This document shows positions 1 through 9,249 of a stretch of DNA of 34,279 bases, in pieces. Source of the stretch: Burkholderiaceae bacterium (lineage in GTDB: Bacteria; Pseudomonadota; Gammaproteobacteria; Burkholderiales; Burkholderiaceae_D). Where the stretch lies: NCBI GenBank assembly GCA_019751755.1, contig JAIENA010000012.1:1-34279 (forward strand), in the 5' to 3' direction. Under the pieces are notes generated by a model, which saw only the letters and a program-made list of their open reading frames with translations, was not told where the DNA came from and searched no databases. The translations under genes and the position numbers were made by a program. Position 1 is the stretch's first letter; every line of letters starts with the position of its first letter.

Positions 1-398
1 GCATTGAGGCCGAGCGCGGTGCCGATGCTGATCACCAGCGGTCGGTCGCGCTTGAACTCAAGCGAATCCTCCCATTCGATCTGCGCCAGGCGTCGCTGCG
101 TCTCGTCTGCAATTCCGTCAATCGCAGTCTGCACATCGTCCAGCAGTCCGGCCAGCAGCAGCGCCTGGCGCGCTTGGCGCCGCGTGACGGAGTTCGGCAC
201 GGCCGGCACCGGCGGCTCGGTTGGCACAAACGGAGGCAGAAGATCAAGGCCATCGCGTGCTTCGTTCGCGCGGTACGCGGTCCAGGTGGCGCGCTGCTCG
301 GCCGGCACCTCGATAAAGCTCTCGCCTTCTACCGGTTCTTGGCCGGTATAGCCTCCGGTCAGCACACCCGTGGCCGGGTCAAAAGTAACGTATTCCAT
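1..398 (-). CDS. tail fibre-associated/assembly-like protein (truncated by window edge)
   Basis: An open frame runs leftward from an ATG at 396-398 off the window edge, giving 132 codons without a stop. It starts directly after the stop of the upstream fibre gene (400), and AAAGG lies about 10 nt upstream, so it is translated in the same operon. The N-terminus (MEYVTFDPATGVLTG) is followed by a Pro-rich linker. A helical segment with RRQARQALLLAGLLD at about residues 72-86 then leads into an ETQRRLAQIEWE stretch. This Arg/Gln-rich 'RQARLALL' type helix is common in proteins that follow tail fibres in betaproteobacterial phages. The family is judged by pattern only. The function, fibre chaperone or fibre tip, is inferred from position. 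Confidence 0.7.
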   Translation of the reverse strand, partial: MEYVTFDPATGVLTGGYTGQEPVEGESFIEVPAEQRATWTAYRANEARDGLDLLPPFVPTEPPVPAVPNSVTRRQARQALLLAGLLDDVQTAIDGIADETQRRLAQIEWEDSLEFKRDRPLVISIGTALGLN

Positions 399-399
399 T

Positions 400-936
400 T
401 TATGCAACCTTTCGGATAATGAGGGATGCGTAGACTTCGGCCACGCCTGCAACGAAACTGGCCGACCCTTGCCCGTCAGTGAAGGAACTCCCGAACCACT
501 GACGGAGCTTGACGACCTTCGCGGCGGTGATGGTAAAACGCCCGTCGCACAACGCCCATGAGTTTGGCGTGGCCCCGGAGGACGTGTCCCCTTGAAGGAC
601 GGTCGCCGCGTCAGTGACGTTGTACAGGCTCAGTCTTGACGCCCCCACGTTGCCGTAGCCTGGCGCGCGCGCGGAAAACTCGTATGTCCCCGGCGGCAAG
701 GTGACTTGATTGGACGCCAGCGAAGCGCCGGCGATCGTGTTGGCGACCACGGTGTTTAGCGTGCGGTCGTTGTACGCGCCGCCGGTGGCGTTGCCTGCGC
801 TCGTTCCCGATGCTTTCTCGTCCCGTACATGCAGGAAGCCGGGCGTGATGTCCTTGGGGTCGAGATACGCCAGGCCGCCCAGGTCGCAATTGCGCGGCGC
901 TTGAGCAGGTAGGGTGCCGAGGATAGGGTTTGGCAT
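400..936 (-). CDS. phage tail fibre / receptor-binding accessory protein
   Basis: The product is 178 aa. The N-terminus (MPNPILGTLPAQAPRNCDLG) is followed by a beta-rich domain (about residues 35-178). That domain contains NDRTLNTVVANTIAGASL, PPGTYEFSARAPGYG and SRLSLYNVTDAATVLQG. This pattern recurs in C-terminal, trimer-forming receptor-binding domains of phage tail proteins. The start is ATG 934-936 with AAGGACC upstream. The gene lies between the large fibre and the edge gene, all co-directional. It probably forms or decorates the tail tip that touches the host surface. The receptor is unknown and no enzyme motif is seen. Confidence 0.75.
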   Translation of the reverse strand: MPNPILGTLPAQAPRNCDLGGLAYLDPKDITPGFLHVRDEKASGTSAGNATGGAYNDRTLNTVVANTIAGASLASNQVTLPPGTYEFSARAPGYGNVGASRLSLYNVTDAATVLQGDTSSGATPNSWALCDGRFTITAAKVVKLRQWFGSSFTDGQGSASFVAGVAEVYASLIIRKVA

Positions 937-945
937 ATGCGGTCC

Positions 946-2745
946 TTACAGAGTACTCAGGGCGACCAGCTCGGCGTTTGCCAGGCGGCGCGGGTAGTAT
1001 GCGAATTTAGCGATGTGGCCATTCACGCAATTGAACGCACTTCCGTCGCCGCCAAGGCGCAAAATGTTCACAGTTGGCACTGCGCCGTTAGTATCGGTAA
1101 CAACGGATGCCCCATCTTTCGAGGCCGCGAAGTCGTTGGCCTTATACGCGCCGACGACTCGCGTCGGTACGCCCGGCGTCGGCGCGGCCAAGACAATATC
1201 GGCCACGTCGGTTCCCGCCGTGACTACCCCCATCCGCTGCGTTGCACCTGCGGCCCGCAGCATGATGCGGTTGTTTTCCGTGCCATCGTCCAGCCGCGCA
1301 AGCGTAGGATTTAGTGCGGCAATTTGCCCATAGTCCCCTTCGACATACAGGGTGCCTTCCACCGGGTTAAAGTCGAACGCGCTGGTAGCGATGGTCAGGC
1401 TCGAAGCGCCGCGCGTTACGGCGCTACCGCTGGTGATGATTGTGGGGGATGCCAAATTGCCCTGCTCAAGCTGCGGCAAACCGATGCGCAGAGTGATATC
1501 CACGCTGCCGATAGCGTTATTAAACAGCGCTAAGTAGGGTGTCAGACGCGCCACGGTCCCGCCGCCCGAAAGGGTACGAACATAGCTCTGCCGCGAGGTA
1601 CGCAAGAGGGCCGCCGACAAGGACACCGCCACACTGCCCCCAGCGACATACGCACCCCCGGAAGTTTTTTCATCCATGCAAATACTCGCGGAGGCAATGT
1701 TCGCGGTAGACCCAGCAATCATTTTTAAGTAAGCCGCCGCCGCCCAAGTTTGCCCGCTGGATGCAGTCACGCCGGTGGAGGTTTCAAATAGGACGAACGA
1801 CGCCCCTACGCTGGAGGCGGTGCCGAAAAACCGCACGTCGATATACGCAATGTTGTCTTCGGTACCGCTGCCGACGACGGACGTGGAAAGCCCGACTGCG
1901 GATGATATCGACCAATACGTAGGCGCAGTGCCCGGCGTACCCGCCGATACGCCTTGCATGCTGTTGTTGCGGATCGAGTTGGTTCGCGACTCCCAATCCA
2001 GCCACCCCCGACACAACAATGTGGCCGGGTCGTGATTGAACGCGGGCACGCCGGGCGCAGCAGACCGCAAAATGCCCGCCGCATCGGTGTAGGTCAGCGC
2101 GTCAGGCATCGTATACACAAAACCCGCCGGCAGCCGCTTGCTGTTCGCAAAGTCCGCCAACAGCGAGGGACGGATCGACGGCCCGACAAGCGATAGGTCG
2201 ACCGGCGCCAGCGCGCCGATCCGTGCGGCGCCGAGCGAGAAAGTCCAGTCGGTGTAAGGCCCGGTGCCCGCGCCGTTCACGTCAGCGGCGGCCACGATCA
2301 GCACGAGCGCGCCCGTGCCGCTGTTGTAGCTGTCGACGTAGCCGTTCATGCGCTTTGTACGGTCCGACGTACGCACCAGGTTGCCCCACATACCCGGCAC
2401 GAACGCCTTCCCGGTCTGCACCGTGAACGATATCGTGCCGCTGCCCACCGTCAGCGATGTGATCGAAGTTGCGTTTGTGCCTGGCGCTGAAATAGCGCTG
2501 GCGGCGCTGGCAGCAGCCGAGTCTTCCGAGGCAAGCGCGGCGGCACTGGCGGCGATGGCTTCCTGGGCGGCGGCGTTCACTTCCACGGCCGTGGCGTTTG
2601 CCTGGCCGATGAACGTGTTCAGCTCCGGCACCATATTTTTTTGTGCCAGAACGGTCGCGGCCGCCTTGTCGCTAAACTCGTCCGCAGAGTCGCTGGCCGG
2701 ATCCGGCACCGGAGGCATAGCGGTAATCGTTTGCGTAATCGTCAT
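946..2745 (-). CDS. large tail fibre protein, coiled-coil N-terminus and LamG-like C-terminus
   Basis: The product is 599 aa. Residues about 1-90 are Ala/Ser-rich and helical, a likely trimeric stalk. Residues about 95-175 carry a fibre module found in many tail fibres (SLTVGSGTISFTVQTGKAF, then a GTGPYTDWTFSLGAARIG stretch). The middle is beta-rich and includes a spike-type motif (DITLRIGLPQLEQGNLASPT) near residue 430. The C-terminal ~130 residues look like a concanavalin/LamG jelly roll (VEGTLYVEGDYG ... NGHIAKFAYYPRRLANAEL). ATG 2743-2745 overlaps the stop of the preceding gene (ATGA), indicating translational coupling. The role inferred is host recognition at the tail tip. The carbohydrate or protein ligand cannot be read from sequence. 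Confidence 0.85.
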   Translation of the reverse strand: MTITQTITAMPPVPDPASDSADEFSDKAAATVLAQKNMVPELNTFIGQANATAVEVNAAAQEAIAASAAALASEDSAAASAASAISAPGTNATSITSLTVGSGTISFTVQTGKAFVPGMWGNLVRTSDRTKRMNGYVDSYNSGTGALVLIVAAADVNGAGTGPYTDWTFSLGAARIGALAPVDLSLVGPSIRPSLLADFANSKRLPAGFVYTMPDALTYTDAAGILRSAAPGVPAFNHDPATLLCRGWLDWESRTNSIRNNSMQGVSAGTPGTAPTYWSISSAVGLSTSVVGSGTEDNIAYIDVRFFGTASSVGASFVLFETSTGVTASSGQTWAAAAYLKMIAGSTANIASASICMDEKTSGGAYVAGGSVAVSLSAALLRTSRQSYVRTLSGGGTVARLTPYLALFNNAIGSVDITLRIGLPQLEQGNLASPTIITSGSAVTRGASSLTIATSAFDFNPVEGTLYVEGDYGQIAALNPTLARLDDGTENNRIMLRAAGATQRMGVVTAGTDVADIVLAAPTPGVPTRVVGAYKANDFAASKDGASVVTDTNGAVPTVNILRLGGDGSAFNCVNGHIAKFAYYPRRLANAELVALSTL

Positions 2746-3791
2746 GTAAGCGCCCTAAATTCGATTGATGCGGTTTTACCGCTGTTTGAAACTGGAACAT
2801 TCCACTGCCCGAGGAAGCCGTAGGCAAGGCCCATGCCGTAGGCCGAGGTGGCAACTAGCACAACCTCGACATCCGTGGCGTCGGTGAGGATGCGATAGGC
2901 TTCGTCTTCATAGCCCTGCGAAACCATCACCTCGAAGTTCAACTTCTTGGCATTGGCTCGCTTGTTCATGGTGATGACGCCCAACGCTTCCTTGCTGGTG
3001 GAGTAGCTGAGGATCCCGCCGTTGAATTCCCACTGTGTCTGGCCGATGAACCGGCCCTTGCCGATAAACAGGCAGCCGATGCCCGCCTGGTCATTGTTGT
3101 TGTCCACTGTGACTGTCAGCACGCCAGCCTTGTACGGAGGGATGTCGAACGCGACGTCTTTTAGTTGCCGGAGCCGCTCGTAATACCAGTCGTACCAATT
3201 CTTCACTGGGTGGGTCAGTAGGCGCTTGGTCTTGCTGTAGCCGCTGATCGATTGAGTGACAGTGACGCTGGCGCCGGTGACGTTCAGCAGGGTCAATAGG
3301 TTGACCAGTTGCCCTGGGGTGATCGTCATCGTGATCTGCTTCGGCGCCACGGTCTGCGTCTGCACCGTGCGGTCGAACGCGATCCACCGGTTGGTGTAGC
3401 CGATCAACAGCCACTTCGTGACATCCGTCACCGGATTACCTGTATTGCTGCCCGTCTGAGATTCATACAGCAGATGGGAATCGGCGGCGATCACTGTGAC
3501 AATGTCGCCGAGCGCATACGTTGCCCCGCCGGCATAGGTGCCGTACACCGTGCCCAGCAACTTCCACCAAGTGGGCGAGCTGGCTGGCGCGTGGTTCGTG
3601 TTCGGGCCTCGCAACGACTCGTACACGTCCTGGCTGTTGTGCAGCCCGGCCACGCCACGCTGATCACCCAGTGCGTAAGTGCTGCCAGCATCCCACACTG
3701 TCACCGTGGTCTCCGGGACCGAGCTGCTCGTCAGGATCGCATCCACCATGGGAACTGGCGGATAGATCCGACAGTCGCTTTCACTTCCCAT
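2742..3791 (-). CDS. minor tail protein with two N-terminal carbohydrate-binding-like repeats
   Basis: The product is 349 aa. Two repeats near residues 30-82 and 85-130 share the pattern W/Y-G-x-TYALGD-x(n)-LYES/VYES-x-NTxxxP-x(n)-W-x-L-G. This resembles CBM5/12 (chitin-binding type 3) modules often grafted onto phage tail proteins. The C-terminal ~200 residues are beta-rich, with no family I can name. The start ATG overlaps the tape-measure stop (TAATG) and a perfect GGAGG sits just upstream, so translation is coupled. The position directly after the tape measure suggests a distal-tail or tail-tip role. The lambda M, L, K, I and J homologues normally expected here are not recognisable. Confidence 0.75.
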   Translation of the reverse strand: MGSESDCRIYPPVPMVDAILTSSSVPETTVTVWDAGSTYALGDQRGVAGLHNSQDVYESLRGPNTNHAPASSPTWWKLLGTVYGTYAGGATYALGDIVTVIAADSHLLYESQTGSNTGNPVTDVTKWLLIGYTNRWIAFDRTVQTQTVAPKQITMTITPGQLVNLLTLLNVTGASVTVTQSISGYSKTKRLLTHPVKNWYDWYYERLRQLKDVAFDIPPYKAGVLTVTVDNNNDQAGIGCLFIGKGRFIGQTQWEFNGGILSYSTSKEALGVITMNKRANAKKLNFEVMVSQGYEDEAYRILTDATDVEVVLVATSAYGMGLAYGFLGQWNVPVSNSGKTASIEFRALT

Positions 3792-6700
3792 TAAGCCTCC
3801 TCTCTGGTGCGCATGGCGTCGAAGCCTTCTGTCACCTGCTCAAGCCCGTCGGCAACACGCTTGCTATCGCGAGCAATGCCGCGATTCTCATTACTGTTAT
3901 CACGGTGGAACGATGCGACTTCTTCCCGCAGTGCCCGCAGTTCTGCCAGCACGGCATTCATGTCGGTGCCAGACGAGCGATACGGCCCATTCGAAGCCGC
4001 CGGCACGATCTCCTCGCCCTGGTGCACGATGGCCAACCCGGTTCGCGTGATCTGGTTGGTGCCGACATCGAACTTCGGCACCGTCAACCCGTACTGGCTA
4101 ACACTGCTGGTGCCGGTCATTTGCAGACTGCCCGCCGTCTGCGCCTGAATACGACGCAAGTCCAGCAGCGATACGGCGTTTTGCTCCGCCAGGTCCAGCA
4201 GCGATTTCGACAAGCCCGGCAGCGCTTTCATCGCATCCAAGTCGCCCGCACGCGCCTGCGCCGTGGCGATGGCAAACGCCGACTGCGCGCCGGCCAGCGA
4301 GGCCGTGCCACCGCCATCAACAAGGCCCTTGAGGCGCTTCACTTCATCGAAAATCGCATCGGTGGCCGACTGCCGCGCAGCCTTAAGCGCGTCTTCAGCG
4401 CGCCGGGCTTCCTCGGCTGCCTGCGCTTGTGCTTGCGCAATTGCCTGCGCCTGTGCGGCGGCCGCCTGCTCCGCCGCCATCTTGTCCTGCAGGGCGTAAT
4501 ACGATTCCTGCAATGCCCTGTTGGCCGGGTCCATGGCCGCCAGCTCGAGCTTGCGCAGCTCGGCCGTATTCCCCTGGAGTTGCAGGATGCTGCGCTCGAT
4601 GCCAGCACGCTCGCTGGCAATCGCCTTAGCGCGCGCCGCCGCGTCTTCGATGGCCTTGGCTGCGATTGCAGCCGCATCGGCCAGATCCTGCTGCGCATAA
4701 ATCTGCTGCTGCAAGCCCTTTAGCACAGGATCGATCGACGCCAGCTCGCGCTCACGCGCGGCAGCCGTCTGTTCGGCCGCCGTATGCGTCAGGTTGTAGA
4801 GCTGGATTTCCATTGTGGCGCGCTGTTGCGCGATCGCCGCCGCCTGTGCCTGGCGAGCCTGCTCGTCCTGCGCCGCCTTCGCAACATAGGCGTCGTACTC
4901 GGCGTTGCGCTTATCGCGCGCCGCTTTTTCGGCCAGCAGCCCCTGCTCGTGCTCGTACAGCGACCGGGTGCTCGCGTCCATCGCCTCAATTTCAACAACC
5001 CGCGCCGCGCTGGCATACCCCAGCTCGACCTGCAATTCCGCAATACGGTCCTGGTATGGCTTGTTGATGTCGGCCAGTTTCTGCGCAATGGCGGCGGCAT
5101 CTTCCAGCGCTTTTTTTGCCGCTTCCTCCTGGGCCTGCGCGGCTTCCGCTTGGGCCTTCGCCGCTGCGGCATTGGCATCAGCCACCACTTTGAAAGCCGG
5201 CGCGAGCTTCAGCAGATCAGCGTACGCATTGGCGCCCACCTCATTCGCCAGTGCGCCGGAGGTTTGCAGGCCCACCACCACGTTCTTGAACGCATCGACC
5301 GTTGTCACGCCAGCAAAACCCAACTCCGCCATCTTTGCCGTTACCTGGTCCTGAACAGGCTTCAAGCGCTCGGCCTCGCTCAAGAAATTCTGCGAGAAGA
5401 ACGCGGTCTGCGACGCCAGCGCATCGAGGCCGCCAGTCAGCGTCAACAGGCGCTCCCGCGCCGCCAGACTGGCCACGCCCACCGTGCCGAACGCGGACTC
5501 GCCGGTGGCGCCCATCGATTTGAGGATCGCGTCGACCGCCGTGTACTGCGCGGCTAAGCGCTGCAACGTCGCGCTGGCGGCCTCGCCCTCTTTCGAGAAC
5601 TGGGCGATACCCGGCACCAGCTCGCCGGCCACCGTGTTGGCCACGCCGGTGAAGAAGTCAGCGATGGCTTTTTCATTGGCGGCCTGGTCTTTGGTCAGCG
5701 CAATACTGACCGACTGCGAACGGCTGGTGATGTAGTCGGCGTCCACGCCCAGGGCTTTTGCATAATCGCGGCTTGCCATCGTGATTTTTGAGTACGCATC
5801 GCCCAAACCCGTGGCCGTCGCCTCGTCAATGGCCCGGGTCGTCGTGCCGCTTTTGTCGCTCCGCAGCCAGCCGCCCTTTTGCTTCCATGCGTCCTGGAAC
5901 GAACCGTCGAAGCCCTGCCCACCAAGATTGCCTTGAATCGTGGTCCCGGTGATCTCTTTCGGCCCCATGCCGAAGGCAGCTTTTGCAAGCCCCACGACCG
6001 CCAACGCGCCACCGATCCATGGCAACGCGGTAGCAATCGCCCCGATGCCGGTCGACAGCGCGCTCGCAACACCTGGTCCGACGACGCCCAATATCCCCTC
6101 ACCGATTGCCACGCCCAGGGAAGAGGTCAGGCCGGACCCTGCGCCAGCCCCCATCAGGCCACCAGCAATACTGCCGACAAAACCCGTGCCCACGCCGCCG
6201 GCAATGGTCATCCCACCGGTGATCGCGCTATACAGGCTCGATGCCGTCTGCACCAAGCTTGCGCCAGAGCCGATGGCATTCACGGCGCCACCGGCGGCCT
6301 GCGCCACCCCGGTAACACCGCCGGTGCCGCTGGTCGAGACTTGCCCCTGCAGGTTCACAATCCACTTCTTCAACGTCATGCTGTACAGCCAGTCGAAGAA
6401 CACGTTTTTAAAGGTCTCCTTCAGGCGCTGGGCGGTGTTCTTGCTGCCATCCATGATCGACACGAACGTGTCGTGCGCGGTCTTGTCGATGTCGATCCAG
6501 AATTGCTTCTGCTTCGTCAACTCCTCGAACTGCGCCAGGGACGCCGCGCTGCGCTGCTTCGCCGCGATCAGCTTTTCGGTTTCAGTGATCTCGTCCAGGG
6601 TCATGCCAATGGACGCGCGCTGCGCCAGCTGCTCTTGCAGGCGTGCGACCTCCAGCGCCTCAATGGCGGACTTCTCCATGCCGAAGGTCGCCACCAATTC

Positions 6701-8233
6701 CTCGTTACGGGCCGCTTCCTGCTCGGCCTGCTCGATCGCCTTCGCTGCGGCTTCGGACCGGGACTTGTACAGCCGTTCGATTTCGGCCGCGCCCTGCTGG
6801 GCGCGCTTGTTTGACTCCTCGATCGCTTTGGCGTGCTCGCGCTCCAGCTCGATGCTCGCCGGCTGCTGCTTGATGTAGGCCTCGACGGTCGCGACGTACT
6901 CTTCCAGCGACTGCTTACCGGCGTCGTAGCCCTTCTTCAACATGGCAATATTCTGCTGGAAGTCTGCATCCTGGCCGATATCCTTGCCATTGATGCGGTT
7001 CAGCAGCTTTTGGTATTCCTCGGCAGCCTTCTTCGCCGCTTCAGCCTCTTTTTTTAACGCCTCGGCAGATTTCCCCGCCGCCTGTTGCTTCAGCGCGTAC
7101 TGCGCCAGGTCGTCACGACCTGCGGCTTTTTTCGCTGCAGCCTCATCTTCCGCAGCTTTGCGCGCCTTTGCGCTGGCGTTCAAGATAGCTTCCGACTTTG
7201 CATCAACCTCCTTCCGGGCCGCTTCGGATTCGGCTCGCATTTGCACGCCGATCTGCTTCGCTAGGGCAAACTCACCAGTCGCCACAGCCGCAGCCTGCGC
7301 AGCTAGGCCGCCCAATTCTTTACCCACCTGGGTGAACACGTAAGCCACATTCACGCCGAGTACCGCCACAGTTTCAAAGACCGTGGTGATGGACTTGTGC
7401 AGCAAACTTGCCTCCTGCACCGCCGCCCCTTCCTTGCTGGCCGCGCCGGAGACAACGTCCAAGATCGCGCCCAAGTCGGTCAGCGCGGCAGTCAACCCCA
7501 GCGTATTACTTTGCGCAGCGTCCCCGAACCCGCCCTGCGAGAACTTCAACTTGGTCGCCTCCCAGGTGTCGCCCAGGTTGCTAATGGCACCATCCAGCGT
7601 CCGCGACTGCCGCTCCATGGCCCCACCAAAATTGGTTTCACCCAGCCGAATCAGGTATTGCTCAATCGCTCCCGCGTTGTTCGCGATATTCGTGGTCACA
7701 CCCTGGAACGTCAGGCTGACCTGCTCACCATTTTGCTTCGCCTTGATACCGAATTCCTTCAGGCGCTCGAACTCGCCCGTCGCGGCATCCGCAACGGCCT
7801 CGATCATTTGGTTCATGCTCTTGCTCATCGCGGACGCCGTATTGCCGTAGGAATTCAACGCACGCTCGGACGGTGTCAGGCCCAGGTTCCGTAATTTGAC
7901 AAACCCCTCGGTAACTTCACCCAGGCCATACGGCGTATTGGCTGCAAACGCCTGCAATGCCTTGTATGCCTGCGCCGCACTTGCGGCAGAACCGGTAGCA
8001 GTGACCAAGCTGCCATTCAGCTTATCGAAGGCTCGCTGCGTCTCAATCAGGGCGCCAGCCGCTTCGATGGCCTTCATTGACGTGAATGCACCGACCAAGG
8101 CAGTCTTCATGCCATCAGCAATACGACCTATTGCCCCGGATGTTGCACTAACAACCTGTCGTGCCTCATCCATCCCACGCTGCAAACGCGCAATGTCGGC
8201 CAGCAGCCGGATTTCCATGGTGCCGATAATCAT
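3791..8233 (-). CDS. tail tape measure protein
   Basis: The product is 1480 aa, the longest gene of the window, placed after the gpG/gpGT chaperone genes as in lambda H. The N-terminal ~250 residues have the tape-measure domain pattern (TQRAFDKLNGSLVTATGS, YGLGEVTEGFVKLRNLGL). A Gly/Ala-rich hydrophobic stretch lies at about 630-760. It probably forms the segment that enters the cell envelope. The C-terminal half is long Ala/Gln-rich helix with three related blocks near 1081, 1164 and 1231 (xxxELxxMDPxxRAL type). By the lambda rule of about 0.15 nm per residue, the tail would be near 220 nm. The start ATG at 8231-8233 has only a weak SD, and a second in-frame ATG lies 15 nt downstream. Confidence 0.95.
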   Translation of the reverse strand: MIIGTMEIRLLADIARLQRGMDEARQVVSATSGAIGRIADGMKTALVGAFTSMKAIEAAGALIETQRAFDKLNGSLVTATGSAASAAQAYKALQAFAANTPYGLGEVTEGFVKLRNLGLTPSERALNSYGNTASAMSKSMNQMIEAVADAATGEFERLKEFGIKAKQNGEQVSLTFQGVTTNIANNAGAIEQYLIRLGETNFGGAMERQSRTLDGAISNLGDTWEATKLKFSQGGFGDAAQSNTLGLTAALTDLGAILDVVSGAASKEGAAVQEASLLHKSITTVFETVAVLGVNVAYVFTQVGKELGGLAAQAAAVATGEFALAKQIGVQMRAESEAARKEVDAKSEAILNASAKARKAAEDEAAAKKAAGRDDLAQYALKQQAAGKSAEALKKEAEAAKKAAEEYQKLLNRINGKDIGQDADFQQNIAMLKKGYDAGKQSLEEYVATVEAYIKQQPASIELEREHAKAIEESNKRAQQGAAEIERLYKSRSEAAAKAIEQAEQEAARNEELVATFGMEKSAIEALEVARLQEQLAQRASIGMTLDEITETEKLIAAKQRSAASLAQFEELTKQKQFWIDIDKTAHDTFVSIMDGSKNTAQRLKETFKNVFFDWLYSMTLKKWIVNLQGQVSTSGTGGVTGVAQAAGGAVNAIGSGASLVQTASSLYSAITGGMTIAGGVGTGFVGSIAGGLMGAGAGSGLTSSLGVAIGEGILGVVGPGVASALSTGIGAIATALPWIGGALAVVGLAKAAFGMGPKEITGTTIQGNLGGQGFDGSFQDAWKQKGGWLRSDKSGTTTRAIDEATATGLGDAYSKITMASRDYAKALGVDADYITSRSQSVSIALTKDQAANEKAIADFFTGVANTVAGELVPGIAQFSKEGEAASATLQRLAAQYTAVDAILKSMGATGESAFGTVGVASLAARERLLTLTGGLDALASQTAFFSQNFLSEAERLKPVQDQVTAKMAELGFAGVTTVDAFKNVVVGLQTSGALANEVGANAYADLLKLAPAFKVVADANAAAAKAQAEAAQAQEEAAKKALEDAAAIAQKLADINKPYQDRIAELQVELGYASAARVVEIEAMDASTRSLYEHEQGLLAEKAARDKRNAEYDAYVAKAAQDEQARQAQAAAIAQQRATMEIQLYNLTHTAAEQTAAARERELASIDPVLKGLQQQIYAQQDLADAAAIAAKAIEDAAARAKAIASERAGIERSILQLQGNTAELRKLELAAMDPANRALQESYYALQDKMAAEQAAAAQAQAIAQAQAQAAEEARRAEDALKAARQSATDAIFDEVKRLKGLVDGGGTASLAGAQSAFAIATAQARAGDLDAMKALPGLSKSLLDLAEQNAVSLLDLRRIQAQTAGSLQMTGTSSVSQYGLTVPKFDVGTNQITRTGLAIVHQGEEIVPAASNGPYRSSGTDMNAVLAELRALREEVASFHRDNSNENRGIARDSKRVADGLEQVTEGFDAMRTREEA

Positions 8234-8273
8234 CTTGTGCTTTCAATCTTTGCAGTGCTATGTTCAGAAGTGG

Positions 8274-9148
8274 CTACATCGATGCCAACGCACGAATGGC
8301 GCTGCGCGCCGAATTCGACACGATGGCCTTGATTTGCATGCCTTCAGCCCACGGTGGTGCGCAGCTTGGTTCTGTCGCGCTATGCGACTCATTCAGGTAG
8401 GCGACAGACAAGCGGCGGAGGGTTGTCGCCTCCCACTCGCTCAGGACGATGCCAGTGTTCTGCTGAAAGAAATGCAGCTCGGCGTGTGTTACCGCGCCGT
8501 CACCGACAACAGGCCCCACCTGCCACAGGTACTCGACCATGTGTTCAAAGCCATCTACTGCCGGCATATCAGGCTCAAAATCACTGCCATACTCGTCCTG
8601 CAAGCGCCTCCGCCGGGATTTTCGGACCGGCGGTTTGGTCATCGCGCCGCGCTGGCGGTCATCCTGCTCGTGCTTTTCGTCCGGCACGGCTGCCAACCAG
8701 GCGCTATAGCGGACGAAAAGGATCAGATCGTCGCAGGCTGCCCGGTAAAATTTGCGGTTTCTGCAATGTGCCGGTTGACCTGGTCAGTGACGAAGCACAA
8801 TTCCAGGTCGCTGTAGACCGCTTTGATCAACTCGCGCCCCGACAGGCCTTCGTACTCCACGTTTTCAAACGATTCGGTGCATTGGGCCAGGAAGGTGGCA
8901 GTTTCCTTCGTCTGTTCTTCGGCGGTCTGGTCCGATTTGCCTTTTTTCTTCAGCTTGTCCACGTTGCGATTGCTCTGATCAGCCTTCGCCTTGGCATACT
9001 GCTTGGTGCCCGGGCCGTACAAGTGCGCCAACATCGGGCGGTTCAAGTCAGGCTTGCCATCCTGACCATCGGCATACATCAGTTCATCATTGCCGTCGCG
9101 CAGGTGCAGGGCGGACGTGGGTTTCAGTGCATATTTTTTCAAAGACAT
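8274..9148 (-). CDS. tail assembly chaperone gpGT (product of -1 frameshift)
   Basis: The reading frame after gpG's slippery site is open from 8747 down to a TAG at 8274-8276. It begins YRAACDDLILFVRYSAWLAA, conserved-looking sequence that precedes the first TTG/ATG of the frame (8696). It is therefore unlikely to be translated on its own. Reading gpG (134 codons) to 8747, slipping back one base, and continuing gives 291 residues. Lambda gpGT is 279 and gpG 140. gpG and gpGT chaperone the tape measure and recruit tube subunits during tail assembly and are absent from the virion. The T half is Arg/Lys-rich near its middle. The adjacent tape-measure gene fits this role. Confidence 0.85.
8723..9148 (-). 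CDS. tail assembly chaperone gpG
   Basis: The product is 141 aa, the same size as lambda gpG. The start chosen is the ATG at 9146-9148 (MSLKKYALKPTSALHLRDGN), preceded by GAGAGG. The longer upstream reading lacks an SD and runs into the spacer after the tail-tube gene. The C-terminal part is acidic and helical (FLAQCTESFENVEYEGLSGR), typical of this chaperone family. It ends in ANFTGQPATI just after a slippery heptamer. The zero-frame product should be the abundant form, with gpGT made in smaller amounts. Confidence 0.87.
   Translation of the reverse strand: MSLKKYALKPTSALHLRDGNDELMYADGQDGKPDLNRPMLAHLYGPGTKQYAKAKADQSNRNVDKLKKKGKSDQTAEEQTKETATFLAQCTESFENVEYEGLSGRELIKAVYSDLELCFVTDQVNRHIAETANFTGQPATI
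8747..8753 (-). promoter_or_regulatory. programmed -1 ribosomal frameshift site (A AAT TTT)
   Basis: On the coding strand the zero-frame codons are GCA AAT TTT ACC. The heptamer A AAT TTT fits the canonical X XXY YYZ slip rule exactly. It occurs eight codons before the gpG stop, where the -1 frame already encodes the T-type sequence. Slipping by one base joins gpG to the T domain. No strong pseudoknot was worked out downstream. Confidence 0.82.
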
Positions 9149-9182
9149 GGTTTTTCCTCTCGCGGATAAACAAATGCCCGTG

Positions 9183-9218
9183 CCGGTCGCCGCGCCCGCG
9201 AAAGGCGACAGCGACCGG
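9183..9218 (-). other. strong inverted repeat between tail tube and gpG genes
   Basis: CCGGTCGC at 9183-9190 is the exact reverse complement of GCGACCGG at 9211-9218. The spacing is 20 nt and GC-rich. The repeat lies in the ~100-nt gap between the tail-tube stop (9250) and the gpG start (9148). No U-run follows, so it is not a standard intrinsic terminator. It may protect the 3' end of the abundant tube mRNA or dampen readthrough into gpG. Confidence 0.5.
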
Positions 9219-9249
9219 TCGGTGCTGGTGGTGGCTCGCGCCAGATGGG

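Noticed and set aside
8274..8696. T-domain ORF as an independent gene starting at TTG 8696
   Set aside because: Conserved-looking sequence begins upstream of any start codon and connects to gpG by a perfect slip site.
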